In this document: positions 33,603 to 42,496 of the stretch, in pieces
Layout: the number at the start of each line of letters is the position of its first letter
How positions within the stretch are numbered: position 1 is the first letter of the stretch
Assembly (NCBI GenBank): GCA_963712165.1
Contig: CAVQGY010000003.1
Span: 186,001 to 250,000, forward strand
Length of the DNA stretch: 64,000 nt
Direction: 5' to 3'
Source: B10-G9 sp963712165
GTDB lineage: Bacteria > Chloroflexota > Anaerolineae > Anaerolineales > UBA11858
Translations under genes and position numbers: made by a program
Notes under the pieces: generated by a model
Seen by the model: only the letters and a program-made list of their open reading frames with translations
What the model was told of the DNA's origin: nothing
Databases searched by the model: none

Positions 33603-34587
33603 TGTATCAATGGCGCTTGCTTTGTCAGCATTCAGTTTTTTGCTGACTGTTATCTGGGGTCCGCCTTTGCTGCGGGTGCTGCGCATGTTGAAGATTGGCG
33701 AACATATACGTGTAGATGGTCCTGCGCGCCACTTTGCCAAATTGGGCACGCCCACCATGGGCGGTGTGTTGATCATTTTCCCGGTGGCTTTATTAACCAT
33801 ATTGAGCAATGCGATCAAGGTTCTTGGTTTGCCAGTAGTTGGTAATTCTGTGTTGGTCCCGCTGATCGTTCTGAGCACCTTTGCATTGATCGGCTCCATT
33901 GATGATTGGTTCAGCCTGCGGAGGATCCGGGATGGAGATGGACTCTCTGCCCCAGTAAAACTTGCTTTGCAGCTAGTAGTATCCATTACCACCGCGCTTG
34001 TGCTCAGGCTGCTCCTGGATGTACCTGAGCTTTATCTGCCTGGTGTTGATTTTGAGATCAACCTGGGTATCTTCTATTACCCGATTGCGGTGATTGCTAT
34101 CGCTGGATTTTCAAATGCCGTGAACTTTACGGACGGACTCGATGGGCTTGCTGGATTGATTTCGGCCACGGCTTTTGCTGCCTATGGGGCAATCGCCCTT
34201 ATTCAGGGACAGTTCTTCCTGGCCCGTTTCTGTTTTATCCTGGTGGGTGCGATTTTTGGGTTCCTCTGGTTTAACGTCTATCCTGCGGAATTATTTATGG
34301 GTGATACAGGATCGTTAGCCCTGGGTGCTACCCTGGCTGTGGTAGCGCTGATGACTGGTCAATGGGCAGTTCTGCCGATCATAGGCATCATCCCCTTAAG
34401 TGAGCTGATGAGTGTGGTCATTCAAGTAGTCTACTTTAAATTGACCAAGGGCAAACGGGTTTTTAAAATGACCCCACTCCACCACCATTTTGAATTGCTG
34501 GGTTGGAGTGAAACCCAGATTGTGCAGCGTTTTTGGCTGATCGGTCTGATCGCCGGACTGGTTGGCGTAGCTTTATCGCTGGTGTGA
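33595..34587 (+). CDS. mraY: phospho-N-acetylmuramoyl-pentapeptide transferase MraY
   Basis: A 330-residue integral membrane enzyme with about ten helices that makes lipid I from UDP-MurNAc-pentapeptide and undecaprenyl phosphate. Recognisable motifs are KLGTPTMGGVLI, DDWFSLRR (Mg-binding aspartates), NAVNFTDGLDGLAG, GFLWFNVYPAELFMGDTGSL and KMTPLHHHFELLGW, whose His triad is family-diagnostic. The start overlaps murF by 8 bases and the stop overlaps the murD start by one base. The length is slightly below the E. coli enzyme (360). Confidence 0.95.
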   Translation: MNSVSMALALSAFSFLLTVIWGPPLLRVLRMLKIGEHIRVDGPARHFAKLGTPTMGGVLIIFPVALLTILSNAIKVLGLPVVGNSVLVPLIVLSTFALIGSIDDWFSLRRIRDGDGLSAPVKLALQLVVSITTALVLRLLLDVPELYLPGVDFEINLGIFYYPIAVIAIAGFSNAVNFTDGLDGLAGLISATAFAAYGAIALIQGQFFLARFCFILVGAIFGFLWFNVYPAELFMGDTGSLALGATLAVVALMTGQWAVLPIIGIIPLSELMSVVIQVVYFKLTKGKRVFKMTPLHHHFELLGWSETQIVQRFWLIGLIAGLVGVALSLV

Positions 34588-35972
34588 TGATGAATGTCTG
34601 GATTGGGAAACACCTGGTGATTCTCGGAGCAGCCCGACAGGGCCTGGCTCTGGCCAAATACCTGGTTCAGCATGGTGTAGATGTCACAATTACAGACCAC
34701 AAGGATGAGAAAGACTTGATTCATATTAGGGAAGATTTCCAGGACAGCAGGATCAAATGGGCTCTTGGCGGACATCCGCTTGTTCTTCTGGATCATGCCG
34801 ATGGCGTGGCAGTCTCCGGAGGTGTTCCCTTGGAGATTCCCTTTATTCAGGAAGCTAAACTGCGGGACATCCCGTTGACCAATGACTCCCAGATATTCCT
34901 GGAAACAGCTCCCTGCCCGGTGATCGGGATCACTGGCTCGGCAGGAAAAACCACTACTACTTCAATGGTTGGTCAAATTGCGGTTGAAGCCCGGGGAGAG
35001 AAGAATAGTTGGGTAGGGGGAAATATTGGCAATCCCCTGATCAGCGATGTGGATAAGATGAGCGCAGATGATCTTGCCGTGGTGGAACTTTCGAGTTTCC
35101 AGTTGGAATTAATGGATATCTCACCAGGCGTGGCCTCCATACTTAATATCACTCCAAACCATCTGGACCGCCATGGGACTATGGCAGCTTACACCCAGGC
35201 GAAGGCCCGAATTATTGAATTCCAGGGCAATTCAGATACAGCTATTTTGAATCGGGATGATCCGGGTTCATGGGCATTGCAGGATCGAGTTAACGGACAG
35301 TTGGTCTCTTTTGGGCGCCAGCTGCCCGGAAAAGGAATGAAGGGAACGTTTATAGATGGGGAGTGGATCAAATACTGGGATGGTCATGATGCTCAGGCCT
35401 TGATCCACCTCTCTACTATTCAACTCCTGGGAGAACACAATCAACTTAATGCCTTGGCGGCTTGCGCGATTGCATCAGCTGCGGGATTGCCAGTCGACGC
35501 CATACAGGCAGGAATAGCTTCTCTTGATGCAATAGAACACAGGATGGAATATGTGCGCAGCTGGGGTGGGGCAGACTGGATCAACGATTCCATTGCGACA
35601 GCCCCGGAGCGTGGGATGGCAGCTATTCATTCCTTCGAGAAACCCTTGGTTCTCTTGGCAGGAGGTAGAGATAAAGACCTGCCCTGGGATGATTTTGCCC
35701 GCTTGATATTGGAGAGGGTGCGATCAGTTATTTGTTTTGGTGAGGCAGCTGACCTGATCGAAAGGGCCTTGCAGGGGGCTGGTAATCCTGGAGAGGATTT
35801 GCCCCCCTTAATAAAATGCTCCGGGTTGCAGGAAGCCGTCCAGGCGGCAGCTTCGCTTATCCAGGATGGAGATGTGGTATTGCTCTCACCTGGTGGTACA
35901 AGCTTTGATGAATTTACCGATTTTGCAGAACGAGGAGAGATGTTCAAAAAATGGGTTCACGAACTGAGTTGA
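34587..35972 (+). CDS. murD: UDP-N-acetylmuramoylalanine--D-glutamate ligase MurD
   Basis: A 461-residue Mur ligase that adds D-Glu to UDP-MurNAc-L-Ala. The N-terminal Rossmann domain starts KHLVILGAARQGLALAKYL, the ATP loop is GITGSAGKTTTTSMVG, and NITPNHLDRHGTM and NDSIATAPERGMAAI are MurD motifs; LLAGGRDKDLPWDDF and LLSPGGTSFDEFTDFAERG are the C-terminal signature. There are two adjacent ATGs (34587, 34590); either joins the mraY stop. Its last 22 bases overlap ftsW. Confidence 0.95.
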   Translation: MMNVWIGKHLVILGAARQGLALAKYLVQHGVDVTITDHKDEKDLIHIREDFQDSRIKWALGGHPLVLLDHADGVAVSGGVPLEIPFIQEAKLRDIPLTNDSQIFLETAPCPVIGITGSAGKTTTTSMVGQIAVEARGEKNSWVGGNIGNPLISDVDKMSADDLAVVELSSFQLELMDISPGVASILNITPNHLDRHGTMAAYTQAKARIIEFQGNSDTAILNRDDPGSWALQDRVNGQLVSFGRQLPGKGMKGTFIDGEWIKYWDGHDAQALIHLSTIQLLGEHNQLNALAACAIASAAGLPVDAIQAGIASLDAIEHRMEYVRSWGGADWINDSIATAPERGMAAIHSFEKPLVLLAGGRDKDLPWDDFARLILERVRSVICFGEAADLIERALQGAGNPGEDLPPLIKCSGLQEAVQAAASLIQDGDVVLLSPGGTSFDEFTDFAERGEMFKKWVHELS

Positions 35973-37177
35973 AGAACGACCCCGCTGGATTTGATCTGGC
36001 TATAGATATACCTTTCCTGAGCATCGTTGCCGCTTTGCTGGTTTTCGGGCTTTTGATGTTGTATTCAGCATCCTGGGATGTTTCCTGGCATGCCTATAGG
36101 GATGTGAACTCCTTTTTCCTGAGGCAGTTGATCTGGTTGGGCATAGGGTTGGTCGCGGGTATTTTCTTCTATTTTATGGATTATCACCGCTGGGAGAAAA
36201 ACCGCTTGGCAACCCTGGCTATTGTGGCCACGGTTGGTTTGCTTTTCATGGTACTGATCATTGGAGAACGATCCCTGTTTGGCGGGAAATCCGTTCAGCC
36301 GTCGGAATTAGCCAAAATCGTTATCGTGATCTACCTCTCTGTCTGGCTGAATGTCAAAGGCGAGATGATCAAAGAAGTGAGTTTTGGGATTCTTCCTCTG
36401 GGTACTATTCTTGGAGTTGTGGCAGGTCTGATTGCAGTCCAGACAGACCTCTCAGCCGCAGTTACGGTCTTTGTCTTGGGTTTGCTGCTCTTTTATTTGG
36501 CCGGGGGATCATTGATGCAGATCCTGCTTTTGTTATTCACTTCCAGCGCATTGGGAGCGGTGATTGTAGCTATCAAGAAACCCGAAATCTATGGACGAAT
36601 TCAGGCCTTCTGGGTTGGTATCCAGGATATTAATACGATCGGTTCTGACCAGATCGCCAGGTCTTTTACAGCCTTTATCGATGGAGGTTGGTTCGGAGTC
36701 GGGCTGGGCAGAGGTGTGGCAAAGTTGGTTCTGCTTCCAGTTCCACACACTGACAGCATTTTTGCTGTAGTTGGAGAGGAGCTGGGATTCGTTGGCGCAG
36801 CTATTTTGGTCGTGTTATATGGGCTGCTGCTCTGGCGGGGAATGATTCTGGCCAAAAAGGCTCCTGATGGCCTGGGCTCACTGTTGATAGCGGGCCTGGT
36901 ATTTTGGATCGTATTTGAAGCTTATGTCAATATTGCAGTGATCATTGGCCTGCTTCCAGTGGCAGGAAACCCATTGCCTTTTGTCAGTCAGGGAGGATCA
37001 AATCTGGTTGTAACAATGTCTGCGGTTGGATTGATCCTGGGAATTGCCCGGTTGTCTGAATTGGAAAAAAGAAAACTAGAACGGAGGTCATTAGGTGCGG
37101 TTGTTGATTTGCGCGGGCGGGACAGGCGGGGGAGTGTACCCGGCTTTAGCCGTCCTGCAGGCACTAAACGATCTTGA
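35951..37177 (+). CDS. ftsW: septal peptidoglycan polymerase FtsW (SEDS family)
   Basis: A 408-residue SEDS glycosyltransferase with about ten helices that polymerises lipid II during division. Typical residues are GLLMLYSASWDVS at the first helix, KSVQPSELAKIVIVIYLS, LIAVQTDLSAAVTVF with the catalytic Asp region, and ETGFIFAVVGEELGF-like DSIFAVVGEELGF; the C-terminal PFVSQGGSNLV is diagnostic. Division FtsW is preferred over RodA because of its place between murD and murG. The last 83 bases overlap murG in another frame, giving a basic tail (RDRRGSVPGFSRPAGTKRS). Confidence 0.93.
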   Translation: MGSRTELKNDPAGFDLAIDIPFLSIVAALLVFGLLMLYSASWDVSWHAYRDVNSFFLRQLIWLGIGLVAGIFFYFMDYHRWEKNRLATLAIVATVGLLFMVLIIGERSLFGGKSVQPSELAKIVIVIYLSVWLNVKGEMIKEVSFGILPLGTILGVVAGLIAVQTDLSAAVTVFVLGLLLFYLAGGSLMQILLLLFTSSALGAVIVAIKKPEIYGRIQAFWVGIQDINTIGSDQIARSFTAFIDGGWFGVGLGRGVAKLVLLPVPHTDSIFAVVGEELGFVGAAILVVLYGLLLWRGMILAKKAPDGLGSLLIAGLVFWIVFEAYVNIAVIIGLLPVAGNPLPFVSQGGSNLVVTMSAVGLILGIARLSELEKRKLERRSLGAVVDLRGRDRRGSVPGFSRPAGTKRS

Positions 37178-38219
37178 TCCAGGCTGGCAGGTTGAAGGTG
37201 ACCTGCTCTGGATCGGTGGAGAAGGTGGTATGGAAGGAGAAATCATCTCCCGACAAGCTATTACCTATCAGGATATTCCTGCCGCGGGATTACACGGCGT
37301 GGATCTGAAAAGCCTGCCTGGTAACCTCTCAAGGTTATTCCGTGGATATCTCAAGGCTGGAAGGATCATTCGGGAATATAAACCTGACGTGCTCTTTTTT
37401 ACGGGAGGATATCTCGCGGTGCCTGTTGCCTATGCCGGTCGATCGTTTCCAAGCCTGGTGTTCTTACCAGATATTGAGCCAGGTTTAGCTATTCGGACCA
37501 TTTCCAACCTGGCAGATCGGATCGTTGTATCAGTGGAGGAGAGTGTGGGCTACACACCTCCTGGAAAACCGGTTCTGGTTAGTGGATATCCTGTCCGGAA
37601 GGCTTTGTTGGATTGGAACCGGGAAGAGGCGATGGATGCCCTTAGTTTGGATCCGCTGCTCCCCGTATTGTTAGTATTTGGCGGCAGCAAGGGAGCTCGA
37701 TCGATCAACCAGGCCCTGGTTCAGATTCTGTCCAATTTACTGGAAGAGATGCAGGTAGTGCATATCTCCGGGAAGCTGGATTGGGAGGAAATGAAAACGA
37801 ACCGCGATCAACTCAGCGAGACCGCCCGGCAGAGATATCAGGTCTTTCCATTCCTCCATGAGAGGATGGGCGCAGCATTAAGAGCGGCAGATCTGGTTGT
37901 ATCACGGAGCGGCGCATCTATTCTTGGTGAATATCCCCTCTTTGAACTTCCTTCCATCTTGATACCTTATCCTCACGCCTGGCGCTACCAGAAGACCAAC
38001 GCCAGCTATCTTGTTGAGCGGGGAGCGGCTGTCCTTGTTAGGGATGAGGATCTTTCCAGGAAGTTGATGTCCGAGATCTTGTCCTTGGTGAGGGACGGAG
38101 GGAAGAGAGAGGCAATGCGTTCATCGCTGCGGCAACTGGCTCAACCTGAGGCTGCAAAAATTATAGCCCGCCAACTTTTCAGCATGGCTGGGCATAGTGC
38201 AGGAGGGGAAACGAAATGA
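37095..38219 (+). CDS. murG: UDP-GlcNAc:lipid I N-acetylglucosaminyltransferase MurG
   Basis: A 374-residue peripheral membrane GT-B enzyme that turns lipid I into lipid II. The first loop reads CAGGTGGGVYPALAVLQAL; in most MurG proteins the residue after GGTGG is His, here it is Gly (residue 13). The other motifs are FFTGGYLAVPVAYAG, VFGGSKGARSINQAL for the UDP site, and VVSRSGASILGEYPLFELPSILIPYPHA. Start: GTG at 37095, preceded by ACGGAGGTC; it lies inside ftsW by 83 bases, and no later start preserves the G-loop. It ends in an ATGA overlap with the CvpA-like gene. Confidence 0.93.
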   Translation: MRLLICAGGTGGGVYPALAVLQALNDLDPGWQVEGDLLWIGGEGGMEGEIISRQAITYQDIPAAGLHGVDLKSLPGNLSRLFRGYLKAGRIIREYKPDVLFFTGGYLAVPVAYAGRSFPSLVFLPDIEPGLAIRTISNLADRIVVSVEESVGYTPPGKPVLVSGYPVRKALLDWNREEAMDALSLDPLLPVLLVFGGSKGARSINQALVQILSNLLEEMQVVHISGKLDWEEMKTNRDQLSETARQRYQVFPFLHERMGAALRAADLVVSRSGASILGEYPLFELPSILIPYPHAWRYQKTNASYLVERGAAVLVRDEDLSRKLMSEILSLVRDGGKREAMRSSLRQLAQPEAAKIIARQLFSMAGHSAGGETK

Positions 38220-38818
38220 TCTCCATTCTCTCCGCTTTTTGGTTATTTGTGATTATTTTTGGTCTGATCGGCGCGATGCGTGGTTGGGCAAAGGAGCTGT
38301 TGGTCATTTTCAGCGTTGTGCTGGCATTATTCCTGATCTATGTGCTGGAATCTTTCACACCCTATTTGATTCCTTTTGAGGAAGTATTAGGCAGTGTTGA
38401 GAATTATTTACCAGGTACGGGATTTGGTGCGCTGCCTTTACCTGTACAAGATGAATTGAAGATCCAATTCTGGTCCCGGGCAACCATTATTATGATTCTG
38501 GCCTTTTTTGGATACCAGACACCCAGGCTGGCTGTCATTCGTGATAAGGCCACTAGGGAGCGAATCCAGGATGTCTTGCTTGGTATTGTTCTGGGATTGG
38601 GAAGTGGTTTCTTCATCATAGGCTCGTTATGGTTTTATATGGCGGCGGCTGGGTATCCCTTTTCCCCCCAGATACTGCCGCCCCAGGCAGGTACAGAATT
38701 GGGTGATGCGGCTATTAATATATTGAAATATTTCCCACCAGTATTTGCCAGCAATCAGATCGGCTTATTCTTTGCAGTAGTCGTGGCATTTATGTTCGTG
38801 CTGGTGGTGTTCATTTGA
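38216..38818 (+). CDS. CvpA-like membrane protein
   Basis: A 200-residue protein with about four membrane helices. The N-terminus SAFWLFVIIFGLIGAMRGWAKELLVIFSVVLALFLIYVLE (key part: GxxRGWxKE) resembles the CvpA/colicin V production family, which often begins with a helix followed by G-x-x-R-G. The remainder is less conserved. It is locked in the operon by ATGA overlap with murG and a TGATG overlap with murC, so it is made with the cell-wall enzymes. CvpA proteins affect envelope integrity in other bacteria, but the function here is unknown. The family call is moderate. Confidence 0.75.
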   Translation: MISILSAFWLFVIIFGLIGAMRGWAKELLVIFSVVLALFLIYVLESFTPYLIPFEEVLGSVENYLPGTGFGALPLPVQDELKIQFWSRATIIMILAFFGYQTPRLAVIRDKATRERIQDVLLGIVLGLGSGFFIIGSLWFYMAAAGYPFSPQILPPQAGTELGDAAINILKYFPPVFASNQIGLFFAVVVAFMFVLVVFI

Positions 38819-40215
38819 TGGAGCATATTCATTTTATTGGCATAGGAGGTACTGGTTTGTCGGCAATAGCCAGGGTATTACTGGAGCAGGGCATAGAGGT
38901 GAGCGGATCTGATCTTAACAACTCACCGCTCTTTGCGTCTGTCCAGGAGGCAGGCGGTTCTGTATTTCTGGGCCACCAGGCTGAGAACATCCAGGGAGCT
39001 GATCTTGTGATCCGTTCCTCTGCCATACCTGACGACAATCCTGAGGTCCAGGCAGCATTGGATGCCGGGATACCTGTGCTGAAAAGGGCAGATTTTTTGG
39101 GTCAGCTAACAGCTGGCAAGAAGGTGCTTGCCGTTGCCGGGAGCCATGGAAAAACCACGACCACCTCCATGGTGGCCTGGATCCTGTCCGATTTGGGTCT
39201 TGATCCTTCATTTATTGTTGGCGGAGTTGTAAGTGACCTGGACACAAATGCCCGGGCGGGAAGAGGTGATTATTTTGTCATCGAAGCTGATGAATACGAT
39301 TATATGTTCCTGGGTTTGCAGCCCTCCATCGCAGCAGTTACCAATATTGAGCATGATCATCCTGATATTTTCCCGACGCTGGAATCATTTGAGGATGCAT
39401 TCAGGAGGTTTGCAGCCAACTTGGAACCAGATGGAACCCTGATAGTCTGTGGGGAGGATCCTGGGGCTTGGGCGCTGGGAGAGGTGCTCAAATCAGGCCA
39501 AACCCTAAAGGTTTACGGTTTCGAAAAAATGGATTGGGATTATTCTGCCCTTCAGCTGCGGGTCAACTCCTCAGCCGGAATGGATTTTGAACTCCGGATA
39601 CTGAATCCTGAGGGGGAAACCCGATTGCCAGTATCTCTGCTCATCCCGGGAAAGCATAATGTGCTCAACGCCCTGGCGGCGATTGCCATCCTTGACAGTT
39701 TGGGGATCGACAGGGAAAGGATAATCCAGTCCCTGGGTGCGTTTTCGGGGAGTGGTCGCCGGTTTGAGATCCGGGGAGAGGTGAAGGGTGTTCTCCTGGT
39801 GGATGATTATGCCCACCATCCAACTGAGATCCAGGCCACTTTGTCTGCAGCCAGAAATGCTTATCCAGACCGTTATATCAGAGCTGTCTGGCAGCCGCAT
39901 ACTTATTCACGAACAACAACCCTGTTTGATGATTTCACAAAGGTATTCCAGGATGCGGATCAAGTCCTTGTGCTTGATGTTTATGAAGCTCGGGAGGCTA
40001 AACCAATCGATTTCCAGATGCTCGATCTGATCAATGCCATCAAACATGATAATGTGCTCTATTTACCGGAGAATGACCAGGTTGCTGCCTATCTTGAGGA
40101 TGATCTGGTAATAGGGGACATGCTGCTGATCTTTACTGCTGGAGATGCAATAGAGATCACAGATCGAGTAGAAAAAACCTTATCGGAGAGGATCGATACG
40201 AAGAGAGGAGAATAA
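38818..40215 (+). CDS. murC: UDP-N-acetylmuramate--L-alanine ligase MurC
   Basis: A 465-residue Mur ligase that adds L-Ala to UDP-MurNAc. Motifs: HFIGIGGTGLSAIA at the N-terminus, GSHGKTTTTSMVAWIL as ATP loop, EADEYDYMFLGL and NIEHDHPDIF as MurC-specific metal and substrate regions, and DDYAHHPTEIQATL with the His pair typical of MurC. Start: ATG at 38818 in TGATG with the previous stop; a TTG one codon earlier is possible. It is followed after 2 bases by the 63-residue gene. Confidence 0.95.
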   Translation: MEHIHFIGIGGTGLSAIARVLLEQGIEVSGSDLNNSPLFASVQEAGGSVFLGHQAENIQGADLVIRSSAIPDDNPEVQAALDAGIPVLKRADFLGQLTAGKKVLAVAGSHGKTTTTSMVAWILSDLGLDPSFIVGGVVSDLDTNARAGRGDYFVIEADEYDYMFLGLQPSIAAVTNIEHDHPDIFPTLESFEDAFRRFAANLEPDGTLIVCGEDPGAWALGEVLKSGQTLKVYGFEKMDWDYSALQLRVNSSAGMDFELRILNPEGETRLPVSLLIPGKHNVLNALAAIAILDSLGIDRERIIQSLGAFSGSGRRFEIRGEVKGVLLVDDYAHHPTEIQATLSAARNAYPDRYIRAVWQPHTYSRTTTLFDDFTKVFQDADQVLVLDVYEAREAKPIDFQMLDLINAIKHDNVLYLPENDQVAAYLEDDLVIGDMLLIFTAGDAIEITDRVEKTLSERIDTKRGE

Positions 40216-40217
40216 CC

Positions 40218-40409
40218 ATGGAAGCAAATGTGTATCCCGACGATAGCGATCAGTTGGTGGATCTAGCTTTTGAACACCGTGATCAGTTTGACTGGGTTGT
40301 CCAGAATGACCTTCAACTGCAGGATGAGTTGAACCAGCTCCTGGGTACAGCTGAAGAGATCTCCCCAGCAGTGGTAAATAAGGTACTTAATAGGATCAAG
40401 GATCTCTAA
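40218..40409 (+). CDS. 63-residue hypothetical protein between murC and murB
   Basis: A small, acidic, helical-looking protein that I do not recognise. It begins 2 bases after murC, with GAGAGGAGAATAACC as a very good RBS, and ends 10 bases before murB. There is no signal peptide or membrane helix. The sequence has an amphipathic pattern (FEHRDQFDWVVQNDLQ, EISPAVVNKVLNRIKDL), suggesting a two-helix partner-binding protein. Its strong RBS and tight packing argue that it is a real gene. Confidence 0.7.
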   Translation: MEANVYPDDSDQLVDLAFEHRDQFDWVVQNDLQLQDELNQLLGTAEEISPAVVNKVLNRIKDL

Positions 40410-40419
40410 GGATCGATTG

Positions 40420-41376
40420 ATGAGTATTCCTGCGATCACCACATCCCAGATCACTTCTCTGCAATCCTACTTTGGTGAAGGGTTGAGAAATGCGGAACCG
40501 ATGAGAGGTTACTCCGTCATGAATGTAGGCGGAACAGCGGATCACCTGGTAACGGTTGCCAGCTCTGAAGAGCTGGAATCCGCGGTGCGGTTCTTGTGGG
40601 AGGAGAAGATACCATTCCTTCTCCTGGGTGGAGGATCAAATGTATTAATCAGTGATGCCGGTATCCGGGAAGTCGTGCTGATCAATGAGGCTAAAAAGAT
40701 CGAGTTTATCGATGAATCTGACCAGAGCCCCCTTTTATGGGCTGAATCTGGAGCCAGTTTTGGTGGATTATCCCGCCGGACCGGGGCAAAAGGTTGGAGT
40801 GGTTTGGAGTGGGCTTCGGGCATTCCCGGCACGGTTGGTGGGGCAGTGGTCAATAATGCCGGGGCTTTTGGTTCCAATGTGGCAAAAAACCTGGTTTTGG
40901 CAGATATCTTGCAACCTTCAGGGAACAAGATCCAGCGATTGGAGTGGTCAGTGGATCAATTTGGCTATGATTACCGGACGAGCGTGATCAAGTCTGGTGA
41001 AAAACCGGCAGTCGTGCTCAGCGCAACTTTCGAGTTGGAACGGAGCAGTCCCGAGCAGGTCAAGGCGAAGATCTCCAGGATTGCTGAAAAACGTCAGTCT
41101 ACGCAGCCAGGAGGTGCCAGCCTGGGCAGTATGTTCAAAAATCCCCCGGGGGATTTCTCTGGCCGCTTGATAGAAGAAGCAGGCTTAAAAGGGGCCAGGG
41201 TGGGTGATGTTGAAATCAGCCAGGAGCATGCGAATTTCTTCATTAACCGGGGAGAAGCAACTGCCAGGGATATTGCGACTTTGATAGCTATGGTGCGTGA
41301 CACGATATATGAAAATTTCTCTGTTGAACTTGAGTTGGAAATCCAGTTCATTGGAGATTGGAACGTGGACCAATGA
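40420..41376 (+). CDS. murB: UDP-N-acetylenolpyruvoylglucosamine reductase MurB
   Basis: A 318-residue FAD enzyme that reduces UDP-GlcNAc-enolpyruvate to UDP-MurNAc with NADPH. The FAD-binding parts are NVGGTADHLV, LLGGGSNVLISDAG and WASGIPGTVGGAVVNNAGAFG. The active-site stretch GASLGSMFKNPPGDFSGRLIEEAGLKG includes the Ser and later Glu typical of the family, and SQEHANFFIN closes the domain. Start: ATG at 40420 with AAGGATCG before it; a TTG one codon earlier also exists. Its stop overlaps ddl as ATGA. Confidence 0.95.
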   Translation: MSIPAITTSQITSLQSYFGEGLRNAEPMRGYSVMNVGGTADHLVTVASSEELESAVRFLWEEKIPFLLLGGGSNVLISDAGIREVVLINEAKKIEFIDESDQSPLLWAESGASFGGLSRRTGAKGWSGLEWASGIPGTVGGAVVNNAGAFGSNVAKNLVLADILQPSGNKIQRLEWSVDQFGYDYRTSVIKSGEKPAVVLSATFELERSSPEQVKAKISRIAEKRQSTQPGGASLGSMFKNPPGDFSGRLIEEAGLKGARVGDVEISQEHANFFINRGEATARDIATLIAMVRDTIYENFSVELELEIQFIGDWNVDQ

Positions 41377-42488
41377 GTGAAATGATTCGATTGGGTGTTT
41401 TATTTGGAGGTAGATCCGGGGAGCATGCGGTTTCCCTTTCTTCAGCGCGCTCAGTGCTGGAAACACTCGATCCAAAGAAGTATCAAATTACCCAAATCGG
41501 GATCACTGAGGATGGTGATTGGCTGGTAGGTGAAGATGTATTACAAGCTCTTACGGGTAAGAACCTCGCTGACCTCTCTTCCGCGTTGATGCTGCCCATA
41601 CCATCCCGTCCCGAAGTGTATTCTTTGAATAGGGTGGCTGGTTCTGAGATATTGGAATTATTCTCTGAATTAGATGTGATCTTTCCTGTCCTTCATGGAT
41701 CATATGGTGAGGACGGCACCATGCAAGGATTATTTGAGTTGAATGACCTGGCTTATGTTGGCGCTGGAGTGCTGGGATCATCTGTGGGCATGGACAAAGC
41801 CCTGTTCAAGGATGTCATGATCGCAAACCAGATACCTGTTGTCCCGTCGATCCTCATTCATGGCCCAGAATTGGCCGATATGGGAGAAGTAGTCCGAAGA
41901 GTACAGGATTTTGGTGAATTCCCGGTTTTTGTAAAACCTGCCAATATGGGCTCATCAGTGGGCGTACATAAGTGCACAGATATTGAGGAAGCAGCTTCCG
42001 GCATCCTGGATGCGGCCCGCTATGATCGGAGAATATTAGTGGAGAAAGGTATCAACGCGAGGGAGATCGAGCTCAGCGTTTTAGGAAATCAGACTCCCAG
42101 GGTATCCATCCCGGGAGAGATCCGGCCTACAGCCGAGTTTTACTCATACGAGGCGAAATACCATGATGACAGTTCAGAATTGATCATTCCTGCCGAGCTC
42201 AGCCAGGAGCAGACAAAGCTCATCCAGGATTATGCCTTGCGTGCATATCAGGCGATCGATTGTGCCGGTATGGCCAGGGCGGATTTTTTGCTTGATAAAG
42301 AGACTGGAGAGATCTTCCTTAACGAGGTGAATACCATCCCTGGGTTTACGCCTATCAGCATGTACCCGAAACTCTGGGAAGCCAGCGGCCTTTCCTATGC
42401 AGACCTGATCGACGAACTGATCCGTTTAGCGTTTGAAAGGAAAAAAGAAAAAGACAATATTACTCGCACGTATCATTTTGAGGATTAG
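41373..42488 (+). CDS. ddl: D-alanine--D-alanine ligase
   Basis: A 371-residue ATP-grasp enzyme that makes D-Ala-D-Ala for MurF. It starts LGVLFGGRSGEHAVSLSSA, the family opening (GGxSxEHxVS). FPVLHGSYGEDGTMQG, FVKPANMGSSVGV, EKGINAREIELSVLG and NEVNTIPGFTPISMYPKLW supply the ATP, Mg and substrate residues. Start: ATG at 41373 overlapping the murB stop; an earlier TTG is less likely. The long loop PSRPEVYSLNRV is typical of ligases of 350-370 residues. ftsQ follows 8 bases later. Confidence 0.95.
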   Translation: MSEMIRLGVLFGGRSGEHAVSLSSARSVLETLDPKKYQITQIGITEDGDWLVGEDVLQALTGKNLADLSSALMLPIPSRPEVYSLNRVAGSEILELFSELDVIFPVLHGSYGEDGTMQGLFELNDLAYVGAGVLGSSVGMDKALFKDVMIANQIPVVPSILIHGPELADMGEVVRRVQDFGEFPVFVKPANMGSSVGVHKCTDIEEAASGILDAARYDRRILVEKGINAREIELSVLGNQTPRVSIPGEIRPTAEFYSYEAKYHDDSSELIIPAELSQEQTKLIQDYALRAYQAIDCAGMARADFLLDKETGEIFLNEVNTIPGFTPISMYPKLWEASGLSYADLIDELIRLAFERKKEKDNITRTYHFED

Positions 42489-42496
42489 GGATATTG

